A stretch of DNA of 64,000 bases from Proteus vulgaris (GCF_033708015.1 NZ_CP137920.1:3534001-3598000), one strand, 5' to 3'. Shown: positions 1-10,587, counted from the first letter of the stretch. Numbers and translations are program-made. Notes: a model not told the origin generated them from the sequence alone.

Positions 1-755
1 GAGTAAACTAGACGTTTTACAATCTCGGATAAACGAGGATCATTCGCTTGTCGTAGCCATTCATCAACACGTCCACTGACTTCTTGAAGCGTGGCACCTT
101 CTAATAATGTGAGGAAGTGATCACTGATTTGTCTTCCTTGATAATAACCCGCAAGACGACGAGCTTCACGCTCAATCATCACCCGAGCATCTAAAGGAAT
201 AGAAGGCAAAATAAGGGATGCTTTTTCATTCTCTACTTCAATGTGTGATTCACCTTTTAATTTTTGATCTAACAAACCCAAAGCAACAGCAAATCCATAA
301 ATCGTCGCTGCTGGTGTTGGAGGACAACCAGGGATCCACACATCAATAGGAACGATAGATTCACTCCCTCCCCATACACAATAAAGATCGTGGAAAATAC
401 CGCCGCCACAACCACAAGCGCCATAAGAGATACAAATTTTTGGATCTGGCGCTGATTCATAAGCACGTAACGCAGGTACGCGCATCTGGCGCGTTACTGC
501 GCCAGTGAACAATAAAATATCAGCGTGACGAGGCGAGGCTACCACTTTGATACCAAAACGTTCTGCATCAAAAACAGGGGTAATTGCGGAGAAAATTTCA
601 ATCTCACAACCGTTACAACCACCACAGTCAACACGATAAACATAAGCTGAACGTTGAATATCTTTCAACAATGTCTGTTTTAGCTTTTTAACTTGATCAT
701 CAAGAGTGATAGGCTGGCTAACATGATGATTAATGGGAATTTCTGGTAGACTCAT
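1..755 (-). CDS. hyfI: Hydrogenase-4 small subunit HyfI (partial, C-terminus off window)
   Basis: NuoB-type electron-transfer subunit that pairs with the HyfG [NiFe] subunit and passes electrons between [4Fe-4S] clusters in a membrane-bound formate hydrogenlyase-type complex. The frame is open from the ATG at 755 to the window edge (251 codons), so the stop is not visible. Cluster ligands are visible as C44-G-G-C47-N-G-C50 near the N-terminus, a later GACGCGG segment and a PGCPPTP segment, as in NuoB/HycG/HyfI. The start overlaps the hyfH stop by four bases (ATGA), indicating translational coupling. It could be called HycG-like, but the fused HyfG upstream and the HyfD/E/F membrane genes make HyfI the better name. 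Confidence 0.93.
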   Translation of the reverse strand, partial: MSLPEIPINHHVSQPITLDDQVKKLKQTLLKDIQRSAYVYRVDCGGCNGCEIEIFSAITPVFDAERFGIKVVASPRHADILLFTGAVTRQMRVPALRAYESAPDPKICISYGACGCGGGIFHDLYCVWGGSESIVPIDVWIPGCPPTPAATIYGFAVALGLLDQKLKGESHIEVENEKASLILPSIPLDARVMIEREARRLAGYYQGRQISDHFLTLLEGATLQEVSGRVDEWLRQANDPRLSEIVKRLVY

Positions 756-1306
756 TTTATTGTACTCCCAATTTCGCCCATACTAATATTTTCACGACCA
801 TCAGATAATAAGTTATGTTTACGCTTACATTCAGGGCAAGTTTCAAATTGTGGGCGCATCGCTTCTACAGTTTGCTCATCCCAGCCCGATTGCACTAAGA
901 GTTCCATCGCATATTCAACTGATTTTCTAGGCGTAAAGGGTTGATGGCATTCACGGCAATTCAATAATTTAAATGTTCCTTTAATATAAAGATCTGACTT
1001 TTTAGTCACTGCCGTTTCAAACATATCGGATAAAACAATCGCTCTTGTTGGACAAACTTCTTCACAACGGCCGCAATAAATACAGCGACCAATGAATAAT
1101 TGCCAATGACGCTCGCCTGTTTCCAAATTCGTTTCCATGGTTAATGCATTCGCAGGACATGCAGCAGTGCAAGCACCACACACAATACATTGCTGTGCAT
1201 CATATTCAGGCTTACCTCTGAAACCATCAGGTAAATCCAGAGGTTTAAACGGATATTTGGTCGTTGCTTCGCCTGTTTTGATTATGGTTTTAAACAATTT
1301 TAACAT
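752..1306 (-). CDS. hyfH: Hydrogenase-4 ferredoxin-like subunit HyfH
   Basis: Polyferredoxin subunit (NuoI/HycF type, 184 aa) that wires the electron-input side to HyfI/HyfG. Two complete [4Fe-4S] motifs are visible: C40-x2-C43-x2-C46-x3-C50-P and C75-x2-C78-x2-C81-x3-C85-P. Two further CxxC pairs (C117/C120 and C157/C160) near the C-terminus resemble the extra cysteines of HycF/HyfH and could hold a metal. It starts 11 bases after the hyfG stop and overlaps hyfI by four bases. Length is normal for the family. Confidence 0.93.
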   Translation of the reverse strand: MLKLFKTIIKTGEATTKYPFKPLDLPDGFRGKPEYDAQQCIVCGACTAACPANALTMETNLETGERHWQLFIGRCIYCGRCEEVCPTRAIVLSDMFETAVTKKSDLYIKGTFKLLNCRECHQPFTPRKSVEYAMELLVQSGWDEQTVEAMRPQFETCPECKRKHNLLSDGRENISMGEIGSTIK

Positions 1307-1317
1307 CGTTCATTCCC

Positions 1318-3051
1318 TCACTTGAGCGGCGAATTTTTACGTTCGATGCTGTAACGTTCAATTTCTTTGTAAGAAACTGTTTTAGATTTACGTTTTTTCA
1401 CATCGACGAGCGTTACCCTGTCAGTACAGGAATAACAAGGATCAAGACTACCGATAATTAACGGTGCATCAGAGACAGTATTCCCTTGCAACATATAGCG
1501 TAATACTGGCCAGTTAGCATAAGTGGCAGCACGGCAACGCCAGCGGAATAATTTTTGGTTATCTCCCAACATACTCCAGTGAACATCTTCACCACGTGGT
1601 GCTTCAGTAAAGCCCAGAGCAAATTTATAAGGTTGATAAGTAAAGCCTTCCGTTAATAATGGGCCTTCTGGCAAGTTATCTAAGGCATATTCAATCATTG
1701 CCATTGAATCCAAAACTTCTTTAATACGTACCATCACACGAGAGAATACGTCGCCACCTTCATAACTAAAGAGTGTCAGAGGTAGATTGCCATAATCTGC
1801 AAATGGATGGTCAAAACGGACATCACGTTTAAAGCCACTCGCTCTTATCATTGGGCCTACTGGGCTAAAATCACGAGCCACTTTCTTATCCAAGATACCG
1901 ACACCGACAGTACGTTGTTCCATATTGGGTGCAGATAGAAGTATATCCACTAATTCAGTGACTTCTTTGCGCATTTCTCTCACAAGTTGGATGGTCTTCA
2001 GACGCTGATCTTTTAAAATATCGCGACGAATACCACCAATTAAGTTCAAGCCATACGTTTTACGCGCCCCAGTGAGCATTTCTGCAATTTGCATTGATTT
2101 TTCACGAATACGGAAAAATTGCATAAAGCCAGTATCAAAGCCGGTGAAATGGCTAGCTAAACCAATATTTAATAAATGGCTATGAAGACGTTCAACTTCT
2201 AATAAGATAGAACGAATAGTATGCGCACGACGTGGGACTTCAATACCTAACGCATTTTCAACAGAGGTCACATACGCCACACTGTGAGTAAAACCACAGA
2301 TACCACACACGCGGTCTGATAAGAAGGTGACTTCGTTATAACCCATTCGCGTTTCAGCCAATTTTTCCATACCACGATGAACATAGAACATACGGTAATC
2401 AGCATCGACAATATTTTCACCATCTACGAATAAGCGGAAGTGTCCCGGTTCATCTGAGGTAATATGCATAGGGCCAATTGGCACAACTCGCGCATCTTGC
2501 TTACCTTCATTCACAAAAGGATAAGTTTCAACTTCGGTTGTTGGAGTGGGACGTTGACGATAATCCATCGCATCTTTACGCAATGGATACATCTCTTCAG
2601 GCCAGTCATCTGGAAGCACTAAACGGCGTTCATCCGGTAAACCAACAGGAATAAGACCATACATATCACGAATTTCACGTTCCCCCCACACTGCGGCGGG
2701 AACTCTTGGTGTCACAGACGGAAATTCTAACGTGATTGGGCTAACATGGGCTTTTACAACAACCCAACATTTCTCACCCTCTTCCATTGATAATGCGTAA
2801 TAAACCGCATAGTCCCCGTTTAAACTACGTTCGTCATTACCGAATAAAACGGGTAACCAACCGCCTAAGCCGTAATACAGGTATTCCACCACTTCAGGAA
2901 GTGATTCCGTTTTTACTGTTATCGTCAATTGATCAGCGGTTTGTCTCTCTTCATCAAGAACGGCTGATGGAAACTTTTCACGAACTTTGGCAACGTAATC
3001 TCCGCCCAGTTCTTTTCCCTCTTTTCTACTGACATAATTTTGGTAGCTCAC
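1318..3051 (-). CDS. hyfG: Hydrogenase-4 large catalytic subunit HyfG (NuoC-NuoD fusion)
   Basis: [NiFe] hydrogenase large subunit, 577 aa, fusing a 30-kDa NuoC-like N-terminal domain (about 1-175) to the 49-kDa NuoD-like catalytic domain, as in HycE and HyfG. Nickel ligands are visible as C249-G-I-C252 and C539-Y-S-C542 (DPCxxC). Thirty-two residues follow R545, the tail expected to be removed by a maturation protease after nickel insertion, so the site looks functional. The start is GTG at 3051 with AGGAG eight bases upstream. It begins one base after the hyfF stop. Confidence 0.94.
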   Translation of the reverse strand: MSYQNYVSRKEGKELGGDYVAKVREKFPSAVLDEERQTADQLTITVKTESLPEVVEYLYYGLGGWLPVLFGNDERSLNGDYAVYYALSMEEGEKCWVVVKAHVSPITLEFPSVTPRVPAAVWGEREIRDMYGLIPVGLPDERRLVLPDDWPEEMYPLRKDAMDYRQRPTPTTEVETYPFVNEGKQDARVVPIGPMHITSDEPGHFRLFVDGENIVDADYRMFYVHRGMEKLAETRMGYNEVTFLSDRVCGICGFTHSVAYVTSVENALGIEVPRRAHTIRSILLEVERLHSHLLNIGLASHFTGFDTGFMQFFRIREKSMQIAEMLTGARKTYGLNLIGGIRRDILKDQRLKTIQLVREMRKEVTELVDILLSAPNMEQRTVGVGILDKKVARDFSPVGPMIRASGFKRDVRFDHPFADYGNLPLTLFSYEGGDVFSRVMVRIKEVLDSMAMIEYALDNLPEGPLLTEGFTYQPYKFALGFTEAPRGEDVHWSMLGDNQKLFRWRCRAATYANWPVLRYMLQGNTVSDAPLIIGSLDPCYSCTDRVTLVDVKKRKSKTVSYKEIERYSIERKNSPLK

Positions 3052-3052
3052 G

Positions 3053-4621
3053 TTACATCTCCTGAACCGATGTGGATGGACTGCTGATTAAAGCCGTTGG
3101 CCATGTATAAGTAGGTGACTCACTTTTATCAATATTCATCACGATATTAGCGGCATTTTCTAACAACTCACTGACAGGCTTAGGAATGTGAGTTCCCATT
3201 AACAGCATAAGTGCAATCAGAATGACCATTGGTAATGTGGTTAAAATTCCCAGTTCACCTTTAGCAACAACATCAGGTTTTGGACCAAAGACAGTTTTAG
3301 CCACCATACGAACCAGACCACCTAAGACGACTGTCAATAACAATAATAATAGGATAGTTAAGCCAATGTGCTGAGATGCTAAACCTGCCACAACAATCAT
3401 AAATTCACTGATAAAGACGTTGAAAGGAGGCATACCGCCTAACGCTAAAGCGCCCCCCGCAAACAGAGCGGCACTTAATGGCATCACTTTAAACATGCCT
3501 TTCACGACATTTAAATCACGAGTCCCATATTTCAATAACACGTTACCTGAGCCACAGAACAACAATGCTTTCGCTAAACTGTGGTTTAAGGTGTGGAATA
3601 AAGCAGCCAAAATACCAATGGGTCCGCCAATTCCTAATGCAACAGCAATTAATCCCATGTTTTCCACACTGGAATACGCTAAAAGACGTTTCATATCGCG
3701 CTGAATAAGAATAAAGAACGCCGCAATAGCAACAGAGAGAAAACCAAAGATTAACAGTAGATTACGTGTAAATTCAGTACCAATTGCCGCATCAATAATG
3801 ATGTAGTAACGAATGATGATTAACAGCGCACAGTTCAGTAACACCGCTGATAACAGCGCACTGACTGGGCTTGGTGCTTCACTGTGCGCATCGGGTAACC
3901 ATGCGTGCATTGGGAATAAACCCGTTTTGGTACCGAAACCGATTAAAATAAAGACAAAAGCTAAATGCATCAGTGTTGGGTCTAACTGGTCTGTATATTT
4001 CAACACTTCAGTCCAGAAGATAGCCTGATCTGGATCAGGCATAAAGCTTGCGGCATTGGCATAAACCAAAATAGTACCGAAAAGGCCAAACGCCACACCC
4101 ACACTACAAATGATGATGTACTTCCACGCAGCTTCCAGAGAAGAACGTTGACCATAAATTCCGACTAAGAATGCGGAGCTTAGGGTTGTTGCTTCAATGG
4201 CTGCCCACATTAAGATCAAGTTATTACTCGTAATGGCTAATAACATGGTGAATAAAAAGAGGTGGAAGAAACCATAGTAATTACACAAAGTGCGTACTGA
4301 AATTTCGCCCTCATTCACTTCGTGATTCATATAGCCAATAGAATAAAGCCCTGTTAAAAAGCCGATAATACCTAAGATGGCAAGGAATAATGCACCTAGG
4401 CTATCCACATGAACCCAATTAGCAGCAGCCAATATTTCGCCATGAGACATGACATCAGCCACAGTCCCTAATGCAGCGACCAACAATACGGTGATACCAA
4501 TAGTGTGGATCCCCGTCACAACAGGACGCGCACCCGCTTTTAATAACGGACTTAAAAACGCCAGTATTGAAAATACCAACGGTGCAAACATTAAAATTGT
4601 TAACATGGTTGTTTGGTTCAT
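3053..4621 (-). CDS. hyfF: Hydrogenase-4 membrane subunit HyfF (antiporter-like)
   Basis: Multi-spanning membrane protein (522 aa) of the NuoL/M/N, Mrp-antiporter-like family. It carries the conserved histidine/lysine helices typical of proton-translocating subunits, for example the [19 protein letters not shown] stretch at about residues 233-251 and the [15 protein letters not shown] segment following. It is one of the extra membrane subunits (HyfD, E, F) that distinguish hydrogenase-4 from hydrogenase-3. Its neighbours on both sides are hyf genes with gaps of 1 and 4 bases. No truncation is apparent. Confidence 0.92.
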   Translation of the reverse strand: MNQTTMLTILMFAPLVFSILAFLSPLLKAGARPVVTGIHTIGITVLLVAALGTVADVMSHGEILAAANWVHVDSLGALFLAILGIIGFLTGLYSIGYMNHEVNEGEISVRTLCNYYGFFHLFLFTMLLAITSNNLILMWAAIEATTLSSAFLVGIYGQRSSLEAAWKYIIICSVGVAFGLFGTILVYANAASFMPDPDQAIFWTEVLKYTDQLDPTLMHLAFVFILIGFGTKTGLFPMHAWLPDAHSEAPSPVSALLSAVLLNCALLIIIRYYIIIDAAIGTEFTRNLLLIFGFLSVAIAAFFILIQRDMKRLLAYSSVENMGLIAVALGIGGPIGILAALFHTLNHSLAKALLFCGSGNVLLKYGTRDLNVVKGMFKVMPLSAALFAGGALALGGMPPFNVFISEFMIVVAGLASQHIGLTILLLLLLTVVLGGLVRMVAKTVFGPKPDVVAKGELGILTTLPMVILIALMLLMGTHIPKPVSELLENAANIVMNIDKSESPTYTWPTALISSPSTSVQEM

Positions 4622-4625
4622 CTCC

Positions 4626-5276
4626 TCACCCCTTCAGCGCGGTCAGTTGATCCACGTTCAGTGTGTTGAGCGTGCGGTAAATCTTACGAGCCAACACTGC
4701 CATAACAATCACAGCAAAGATGGCGTCAGTGGCGATACCGATTTCGACCAGTTCTGGTGCTCTCCACGCTAATAGTGCCAGTGTTAAGTGAGAGCCGTTT
4801 TCCATTAAACAGTAACCAAAAGCTTGTTTTAGGATATTTCGCTGAGTCACGATACAAAGTAGACCCAACATAAAGTGTCCTAGAGAAACTGCGAGTGCAG
4901 GTTTCAAATCAACAACCATGGGTATTTGAATTGGCTCAACCACAAACCAACTTAAAATGACGATAACAGCGGCCAATAACATTAAAAGCGCAGGGCTGAT
5001 AACACTGATATTCGCACTAGGATCGGATAACTTACGGAATGCAAATCCTAAAATAAGTGGTACAAGCAGAACTTTTGTAAAGAAGGCGGTAATCGCCCAA
5101 AGTGTGAGTTGGTGTGCATCTAATGTATTGGCTAAAGTGACGAAAATCATCACTAAAACGAAAGATTGCAATGCATAGAACCAACATGAAGCAATCGGCT
5201 TTTTAGCGCCAATTACCAGTAGCGAGGTGATCATCATTAACCCCGCTAAATTGTTTACGATAAGTGCTCCAGTCAT
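4626..5276 (-). CDS. hyfE: Hydrogenase-4 membrane subunit HyfE (NuoK-like)
   Basis: Small integral membrane subunit (216 aa) with about six hydrophobic segments. The C-terminal half resembles NuoK/MrpC: the segment [21 protein letters not shown] and the following [15 protein letters not shown]. It sits in the conserved hyfD-hyfE-hyfF order with a 12-base gap to hyfD and a 4-base gap to hyfF. It probably contributes a half-channel to ion translocation; this is family knowledge, not visible directly. Confidence 0.9.
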   Translation of the reverse strand: MTGALIVNNLAGLMMITSLLVIGAKKPIASCWFYALQSFVLVMIFVTLANTLDAHQLTLWAITAFFTKVLLVPLILGFAFRKLSDPSANISVISPALLMLLAAVIVILSWFVVEPIQIPMVVDLKPALAVSLGHFMLGLLCIVTQRNILKQAFGYCLMENGSHLTLALLAWRAPELVEIGIATDAIFAVIVMAVLARKIYRTLNTLNVDQLTALKG

Positions 5277-5288
5277 GATTTATCTCCC

Positions 5289-6731
5289 TTATCCTAGCCA
5301 AGTGACTGCGATAACACTGGATGCAAAGGACATCACAATCAGTATTCCAATCACAATTTGCATTGCCATAGGAACAGGTTGCCCTTCTGCAACTTCTGAA
5401 CTTGGTTTGCCCGGAACAACACGACCAAACCAGTAGATAAACCAAGTGAAACTAGCAACAGACTCAATCAGTACTAGCACCATAATTGGTGTCATCACCC
5501 AGAAAACACTCGACAGTTCAAAACCTGCGGCAAAAATTGGGAATTTACTAAAGAAGCCATTCATTGGAGGAACACCTGCAATTGCTAACGCAGCAACACA
5601 GAAACCTACACCCAATAATGGATATTTATTAATTAACCCTTTTAAGCGAGGCAACATACGAGTACCACAGCTATAACTCAGTGCACCCGCAACTAAGAAG
5701 AACAAACTTTTCGCGAAGGCATGGTTAAAGATGTAAGCAATACCGCCTTCAAACGCTTCGCGCGGTCCAAAGATAGAAATAGATAATGCAAGGAAGATAT
5801 ACGAGAGCTGAGTGATAGTTGACCATGCTAACAGGCGTTTCATATCTTTTTGTGGCAGATACATCATAAAGCCATAAATCAACGTGATAACCGCCATGGT
5901 AATCCCCACCCAACCAATAAGATGAGGAACATCACCACCTGCTGACATAATTGCGCGAGCAAAGATGTAAACACCGACTTTTACCATTGATGCCGCATGT
6001 AAGTAAGCACTCACAGGTGTTGGAGCTTCCATCGCATCAGGTAACCAAGCTTGCAGAGGTAATTGAGCTGACTTACCCCAAGCGGCAAAGAGAATGCCAC
6101 CAAACACAATCAGTTTGGTTGGTTCATCTAAAGTAGCAATGGCCGTTAATTCAAATGTCCCTGTACTCACAAACAAGGTTGCCGCCGCGAGATAAAGACC
6201 AATTGAAGCAACATGAGTGATCAACAATGCTTTCATTGCTGAGCGGAGCGATTTTTCAGATTGGTAGTAACCGATTAATCCCCAAGAACATCCCCCTGTA
6301 ATTTCGAAAAACAGGAGTTGACCTAAAATAGTCGATGAAAGGACTAAACCTGCCATTGCACCAATAAAAATCAGTAAGAAGGCATAATAGCGACGAGTAC
6401 CATCATGAGGATGCTCACGGTTGCCATTGGTCAGATAGCCAGTAGAGTAAAAACTCACCAACAATCCTAAGAACACAACAGCGAAAGCAATCAAAGTACT
6501 GACACGATCAATGGTAAAACCAAAGAGCGCTATATCACCATATTGTACTAGCGTAATTGTGGTATCGACTTTACCTTCAGCGAGGAACTGCCAACCTAAA
6601 ACAACCGTTCCTAATGTGGCTAATAAAGCGAACAGTGTACATAACCACTTCGCCATCCGATTTGGCATTAAGGACGTAATCAACGCCCCCGCAAATGGGA
6701 TGAGTAAGGTCGCAAGAGCTATATTTTCCAT
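5289..6731 (-). CDS. hyfD: Hydrogenase-4 membrane subunit HyfD (antiporter-like)
   Basis: NuoL/M/N-like membrane protein. An upstream in-frame ATG exists at 6740, but AAGGAG lies only two bases before it and eleven before the ATG at 6731, so I use 6731 (480 aa, close to the usual HyfD length). Family signatures include the PLQAWLPDAMEAPTPVSAYLH segment (conserved His and Lys environment) and DMKRLLAWSTITQLSY. It is likely one of three proton-pumping modules of the complex. It follows hyfC by 15 bases in the same operon. Confidence 0.92.
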   Translation of the reverse strand: MENIALATLLIPFAGALITSLMPNRMAKWLCTLFALLATLGTVVLGWQFLAEGKVDTTITLVQYGDIALFGFTIDRVSTLIAFAVVFLGLLVSFYSTGYLTNGNREHPHDGTRRYYAFLLIFIGAMAGLVLSSTILGQLLFFEITGGCSWGLIGYYQSEKSLRSAMKALLITHVASIGLYLAAATLFVSTGTFELTAIATLDEPTKLIVFGGILFAAWGKSAQLPLQAWLPDAMEAPTPVSAYLHAASMVKVGVYIFARAIMSAGGDVPHLIGWVGITMAVITLIYGFMMYLPQKDMKRLLAWSTITQLSYIFLALSISIFGPREAFEGGIAYIFNHAFAKSLFFLVAGALSYSCGTRMLPRLKGLINKYPLLGVGFCVAALAIAGVPPMNGFFSKFPIFAAGFELSSVFWVMTPIMVLVLIESVASFTWFIYWFGRVVPGKPSSEVAEGQPVPMAMQIVIGILIVMSFASSVIAVTWLG

Positions 6732-6746
6732 TGTAATCATCGCTCC

Positions 6747-7697
6747 TTATAGACCAGTTAAATAGAAAACAAGAGCCAGTGCCGCAACACCGAATCCTAA
6801 CCATGTCACATGGTGAGTCAGTAAGAAGCGACCACGCGCTAAACTGTTTTCAACCAATGACGCTAATACAAACACCACTAACAATTTCACTGCCATTAAC
6901 ACTAACGCAATAAGCAGTGCAATAAAGGTGAATTCTGTGGCTTTACCGAAAGGAATAAAGATGGCTAAGAACAGTTCAGCCACAACGACTTGTTTTAAAC
7001 CAAGACCCAATTTCACCATGGCGAAACCAGACCCTGAATACTCAGTTAATGGCCCTTCTTGTAGCTCTTGCTCAGCTTCCGCAACGTCGAATGGCATTTT
7101 GCCCATTTCGATAAAAGCGGCAAAAGCACAAGCTAATAAGGCGAGTAGAGTGGCCGTTGGTGATACCCAACCTTGAGCAAGTGTTGCACTAATCGTGCCG
7201 ACGTTGGTTGAACCCACAATTAAAGCCACCACAATCAGTGATAACACTAAAATAGGCTCCACTAACACACCCAGTGTTAATTCACGGCTAGCACCAATAC
7301 CCGCAAATGGGCTTCCTGAATCCAGACCAGATAAAGAGAAGAAGAAACGATAAAGTGCAAACAGATAAATCAGTGCGATAAGATCAGCGGCCCCCGCAAA
7401 CAGCGACGTTGCTGTAAAGACAGGCAGTGCCATAGCAACCACCAGCATACTTCCCAGCAACACGTAAGGCATCACTTGGAAGATCACGCCAGATTGCTCA
7501 GGCGCCACGGATTGACGTTTGAATAACTTAAAGATATCTCGATAATCTTGCAAAATTCCAGGGCCTTGACGCGAATGCATCTTGGCGCGAATTGTGCGCG
7601 AAATACCTGTACATAATGGGGTTATCGCCAATAAAAAGAGTGCTTGTATAAGTGCGAATATTCCCATCATTAACGTAGGTGCTTCTTGGAAAGTCAT
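6747..7697 (-). CDS. hyfC: Hydrogenase-4 membrane subunit HyfC (NuoH-like)
   Basis: Membrane anchor subunit (316 aa) homologous to NuoH/HycD, which docks the hydrophilic hydrogenase arm to the membrane. Recognisable features are the ARxxxRQGPGxxQDYRDIFKLFK loop after the first helix and the conserved acidic loop ending DVAEAEQELQEGPLTEYSG (about residues 204-222), the NuoH quinone-side signature. It lies between hyfB (12-base gap) and hyfD. Length is as in E. coli HyfC. Confidence 0.93.
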   Translation of the reverse strand: MTFQEAPTLMMGIFALIQALFLLAITPLCTGISRTIRAKMHSRQGPGILQDYRDIFKLFKRQSVAPEQSGVIFQVMPYVLLGSMLVVAMALPVFTATSLFAGAADLIALIYLFALYRFFFSLSGLDSGSPFAGIGASRELTLGVLVEPILVLSLIVVALIVGSTNVGTISATLAQGWVSPTATLLALLACAFAAFIEMGKMPFDVAEAEQELQEGPLTEYSGSGFAMVKLGLGLKQVVVAELFLAIFIPFGKATEFTFIALLIALVLMAVKLLVVFVLASLVENSLARGRFLLTHHVTWLGFGVAALALVFYLTGL

Positions 7698-7709
7698 AAG
7701 TCCCTCTCC

Positions 7710-9725
7710 TTACGCTGCGATGACTAAAAGCAAGATGACCAGCGCTGCGACAACGTATAGACAATAGAGTCTGAAATCCCCGCCTTGTAGGCATTGGATA
7801 CGTTTTGCAAAACGTTGGATACCACGAACCAGAGGATAAATAATGCGTTCATCCCAGAATGGTTCGACCTTTTCAGCACCGAGCTGTGTTTTATTAAAAC
7901 CACGAGATAGCAATGGAGATGGATCAAGTTGTTTACGCATACGATAAAGTGGTGCAAACATGCTACGTAATGCTTGAGTAAAGCCACCTGCTGACACTGC
8001 CATGTCTTTTTCCCAGACATAACCACACGCCCAAGGGTTACCTTTACGACGAAACGCAGGTTGATTGCCTTTTAGACCGAGGTAAATCAGGAATGGGATA
8101 AGCGGTAGCGCGATTAATAAAACAAATGTTAATGCTGGAGAGAACATGGCTTGTGATGCGGCATCAGGAACAAGCATTGAGCCTTGAGCCACCGTTAATG
8201 CACTGGTTTCGCTAAGAGACATTGCGATATTGGCAATGATTGGCGCAACAAAAGCTGCCCCCACACCTAACACAACACAAAAAAGTGCTAATAAACCCAT
8301 CGCAATCGTCATTGGTAATGGTACTTCTTTTGCTTTGGTTGCTTGCTCACTACGAGGGCCACCACAGAAGCTAACACCATAGACTTTAACGAAACACATT
8401 GCCGCTAATGCTCCAGTAATTGCCAGCATAATAATGGCAATAGGACCACTTAAGCGCATCACAAAGTTACCTTCGTAACTCATCGAGAATAGAGACTGAT
8501 AGGTATACCATTCACTCACAAAACCGTTTAATGGTGGCAACGCTGAAATCGCCATACACCCAATTAAGAATGCCGTTGCAGTGTAAGGCATTAGTTTGGC
8601 TAATCCCCCCATCTTATCCATATCGCGGGTGTGAATTTGATTAATAATGGCGCCAGCACCAAGGAATAATAATCCTTTGAACACCGCATGATTTAATAAA
8701 TGATATAAAGCGCCCAACAGGCCAAGTGCTGCAATAATAGGATGGTCTGTTGCCATTCCTACCATACCGACACCCACACCCATTAAGATAATGCCAATAT
8801 TTTCAACGGTATGCCATGCAAGTAAACGTTTTAAATCGTGCTCTGCTAAGGCGTACATAACACCCAATACAGAAGAAACTGCACCGAATGCGAGGACAAC
8901 AATTCCCCACCACATTTCAGTTGCACCCAATAAATCGATACCGACTTTGATTATCCCGAAGATACCAATTTTGACCATCACACCTGACATTAATGCCGAT
9001 GCATGTGAAGGGGCTGCGGGGTGAGCTTTTGGTAACCAACTGTGTAATGGCAACATACCGGCTTTGGCACCAAAACCAAAGAATCCCAGTAAAAACACCA
9101 CAGAAGCCATTGCTGGAGAAAGAGAAAGTTGACGGAATGAATCAAAATCAAGGCTTCCACTTTCACGCCACATCAAGAAGAAGGCAATCATGATTAACAC
9201 GGAGCCTGCGTGGGCGATAAAGAAGTAAAGTAAACCTGCGTGAATAGATTCGTCATCTTGGTCAGCAATGACTAAGAACCAAGAAGCCAGTGACATCATT
9301 TCGAACAGGATAATAAAGTAGAACGCATTATCCATCACCACTAAGCCAACCATAGACGCAATAAACAGATTCATAAAGAATCCCATGCTCCAAGCGCCAC
9401 GGCCTTTGTATTCTTGTACATACGCAAGGGAATAAAGTGCACACACACTGACCAGTAATGAAATGACGAATACCATAAAGGCGCCTAACATATCCATGCG
9501 CACCACAAAGGCGGCAAAATCGAAAGGCCCTGCGGCGGTAAAAGTCGCAATTTCACCACCAAAAATAACGGGTAATGCACTTAAAATACCTAAGACACCA
9601 CCAATGATTGCGCTGATCCCTGAAATAAGGATTGCCAACCCTTCCTGTTTTTTTAAAAACAGTGCAATAACGCCACCAACAACATACAGGATGACTGACC
9701 ACAGCAGTAACTGAAGAGGTTCCAT
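7710..9725 (-). CDS. hyfB: Hydrogenase-4 membrane subunit HyfB (antiporter-like)
   Basis: Large NuoL/M/N-type membrane protein. The longest frame would start at 9764, inside hyfA, but the ATG at 9725 has AGGAG ten bases upstream and gives 671 aa, matching the usual HyfB length and N-terminus (MEPLQLLLWS). The antiporter signature PLHSWLPKAHPAAPSHASALMS and the DLKRLLAWHTVENIG segment are present. The C-terminal ~100 residues form a hydrophilic region ending in a last helix, as in HycC/HyfB. It starts one base after the hyfA stop. Confidence 0.93.
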   Translation of the reverse strand: MEPLQLLLWSVILYVVGGVIALFLKKQEGLAILISGISAIIGGVLGILSALPVIFGGEIATFTAAGPFDFAAFVVRMDMLGAFMVFVISLLVSVCALYSLAYVQEYKGRGAWSMGFFMNLFIASMVGLVVMDNAFYFIILFEMMSLASWFLVIADQDDESIHAGLLYFFIAHAGSVLIMIAFFLMWRESGSLDFDSFRQLSLSPAMASVVFLLGFFGFGAKAGMLPLHSWLPKAHPAAPSHASALMSGVMVKIGIFGIIKVGIDLLGATEMWWGIVVLAFGAVSSVLGVMYALAEHDLKRLLAWHTVENIGIILMGVGVGMVGMATDHPIIAALGLLGALYHLLNHAVFKGLLFLGAGAIINQIHTRDMDKMGGLAKLMPYTATAFLIGCMAISALPPLNGFVSEWYTYQSLFSMSYEGNFVMRLSGPIAIIMLAITGALAAMCFVKVYGVSFCGGPRSEQATKAKEVPLPMTIAMGLLALFCVVLGVGAAFVAPIIANIAMSLSETSALTVAQGSMLVPDAASQAMFSPALTFVLLIALPLIPFLIYLGLKGNQPAFRRKGNPWACGYVWEKDMAVSAGGFTQALRSMFAPLYRMRKQLDPSPLLSRGFNKTQLGAEKVEPFWDERIIYPLVRGIQRFAKRIQCLQGGDFRLYCLYVVAALVILLLVIAA

Positions 9726-9726
9726 A

Positions 9727-10347
9727 TTACTTCCGCTCCTGTGCCAAAGTAGATAAATCGTCAAGACTTGTCATGGATCCCATCACTGAGTCTAAGCGAC
9801 GCGTTTTCATCTGCTCTTCAAGTTTGTCTTCTTCGACTAAATGCAATGCATCGGTTGGACATACGTTGACACAAGCAGGGCCTTCATCAGAGAAAGCACA
9901 TAAATCACATTTCACTGCGATTGCGCGGACACCCACATTCCATGCAAGGAATGGATTCGTTGTTGGAAGACTTGCTGGCACATCAGCCAACATTTCTTCA
10001 GGCACAAAATGTTCAAAAACAGCGGGTAAGTTAACGGGCTTACTGCCTGATGGTGTAATTGCACCAAAAGGACAAACCAGACCACACAACTTACAGCCAA
10101 TACACAGACTCTCATTAAGAAAAATCATATTATCTTCATGAGTGATGGCATTGACTGGGCACACGCGAGCACAAGGAGCATCCTCACAGTGCCGACAAAG
10201 CATCGGTGCTGTCTGATCCTCCACTTTTACCACTGTAAGACGCGGATGCGCCTGTAACCCCACAGCTTGGTGAACTTCTGAACAAGCTGCCATACAGGTA
10301 TTACACCCTATGCATCGTTGTGGCTCTGCAATTACAAAGCGATTCAT
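9727..10347 (-). CDS. hyfA: Hydrogenase-4 iron-sulfur subunit HyfA (HycB-like)
   Basis: Electron-transfer polyferredoxin that in hydrogenase-3/4 complexes links formate dehydrogenase H to the hydrogenase. An ATG at 10356 exists, but GGAGG sits nine bases before the ATG at 10347 (protein beginning MNRFVIAEPQRC), so 10347 is preferred; 206 aa. Four [4Fe-4S] motifs are seen, starting with CIGCNTCMAAC and including CRHCEDAPCARVCP, CIGCKLCGLVCP and a CDLC...CVNVCP pair. First gene of the operon, downstream of a sigma-54 promoter. The formate dehydrogenase partner is not in the window. Confidence 0.94.
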   Translation of the reverse strand: MNRFVIAEPQRCIGCNTCMAACSEVHQAVGLQAHPRLTVVKVEDQTAPMLCRHCEDAPCARVCPVNAITHEDNMIFLNESLCIGCKLCGLVCPFGAITPSGSKPVNLPAVFEHFVPEEMLADVPASLPTTNPFLAWNVGVRAIAVKCDLCAFSDEGPACVNVCPTDALHLVEEDKLEEQMKTRRLDSVMGSMTSLDDLSTLAQERK

Positions 10348-10409
10348 TCGCCACATCCTCCGAGAAAAATGTTTAACAGCATTACTGTCGTCAATTTTTC
10401 TTTAGATGA

Positions 10410-10425
10410 AGCATATTTCATGCCA
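10410..10425 (-). promoter_or_regulatory. Sigma-54 (RpoN) promoter for the hyf operon
   Basis: On the minus strand the sequence reads TGGCATGAAATATGCT: GG of the -24 element, exactly ten bases, then GC of the -12 element, fitting consensus TGGCAC-N5-TTGCA. It is about 63 bases upstream of the hyfA start and is the only such match I saw in the gap. E. coli hyf and hyc are RpoN/FhlA(HyfR)-dependent, so this fits formate-inducible anaerobic expression. Confidence 0.8.
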
Positions 10426-10494
10426 AAAGAGGATTTAATTTATTTATGATAAAAATCATTAGGTTAAAAAAGATGAGGAAAACAAAAAATGACG

Positions 10495-10502
10495 TGTCGA
10501 CA
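10495..10502. promoter_or_regulatory. Possible enhancer-type activator site upstream of hyf promoter
   Basis: A perfect palindrome TGTCGACA lies about 70 bases upstream of the -24 element, with TGAC repeats close by (TATGACG, TTGACAG). FhlA-type sites contain TGTCG/TGACA half sites, and this is a suitable distance for an RpoN activator. The assignment is tentative because the half-site spacing is not the one I remember for FhlA. Confidence 0.35.
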
Positions 10503-10587
10503 ATTATGACGTTGACAGTAAGTGGTGAGTTTTAAACAACAATTTTCGTCATCACAGTAATGTGATATCAACAAGGTGAAGCACAAA

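Noticed and set aside
9726..9764. Longer start for HyfB inside hyfA
   Set aside because: The extra residues are translated from hyfA sequence and lack family similarity; AGGAG is placed for the ATG at 9725.
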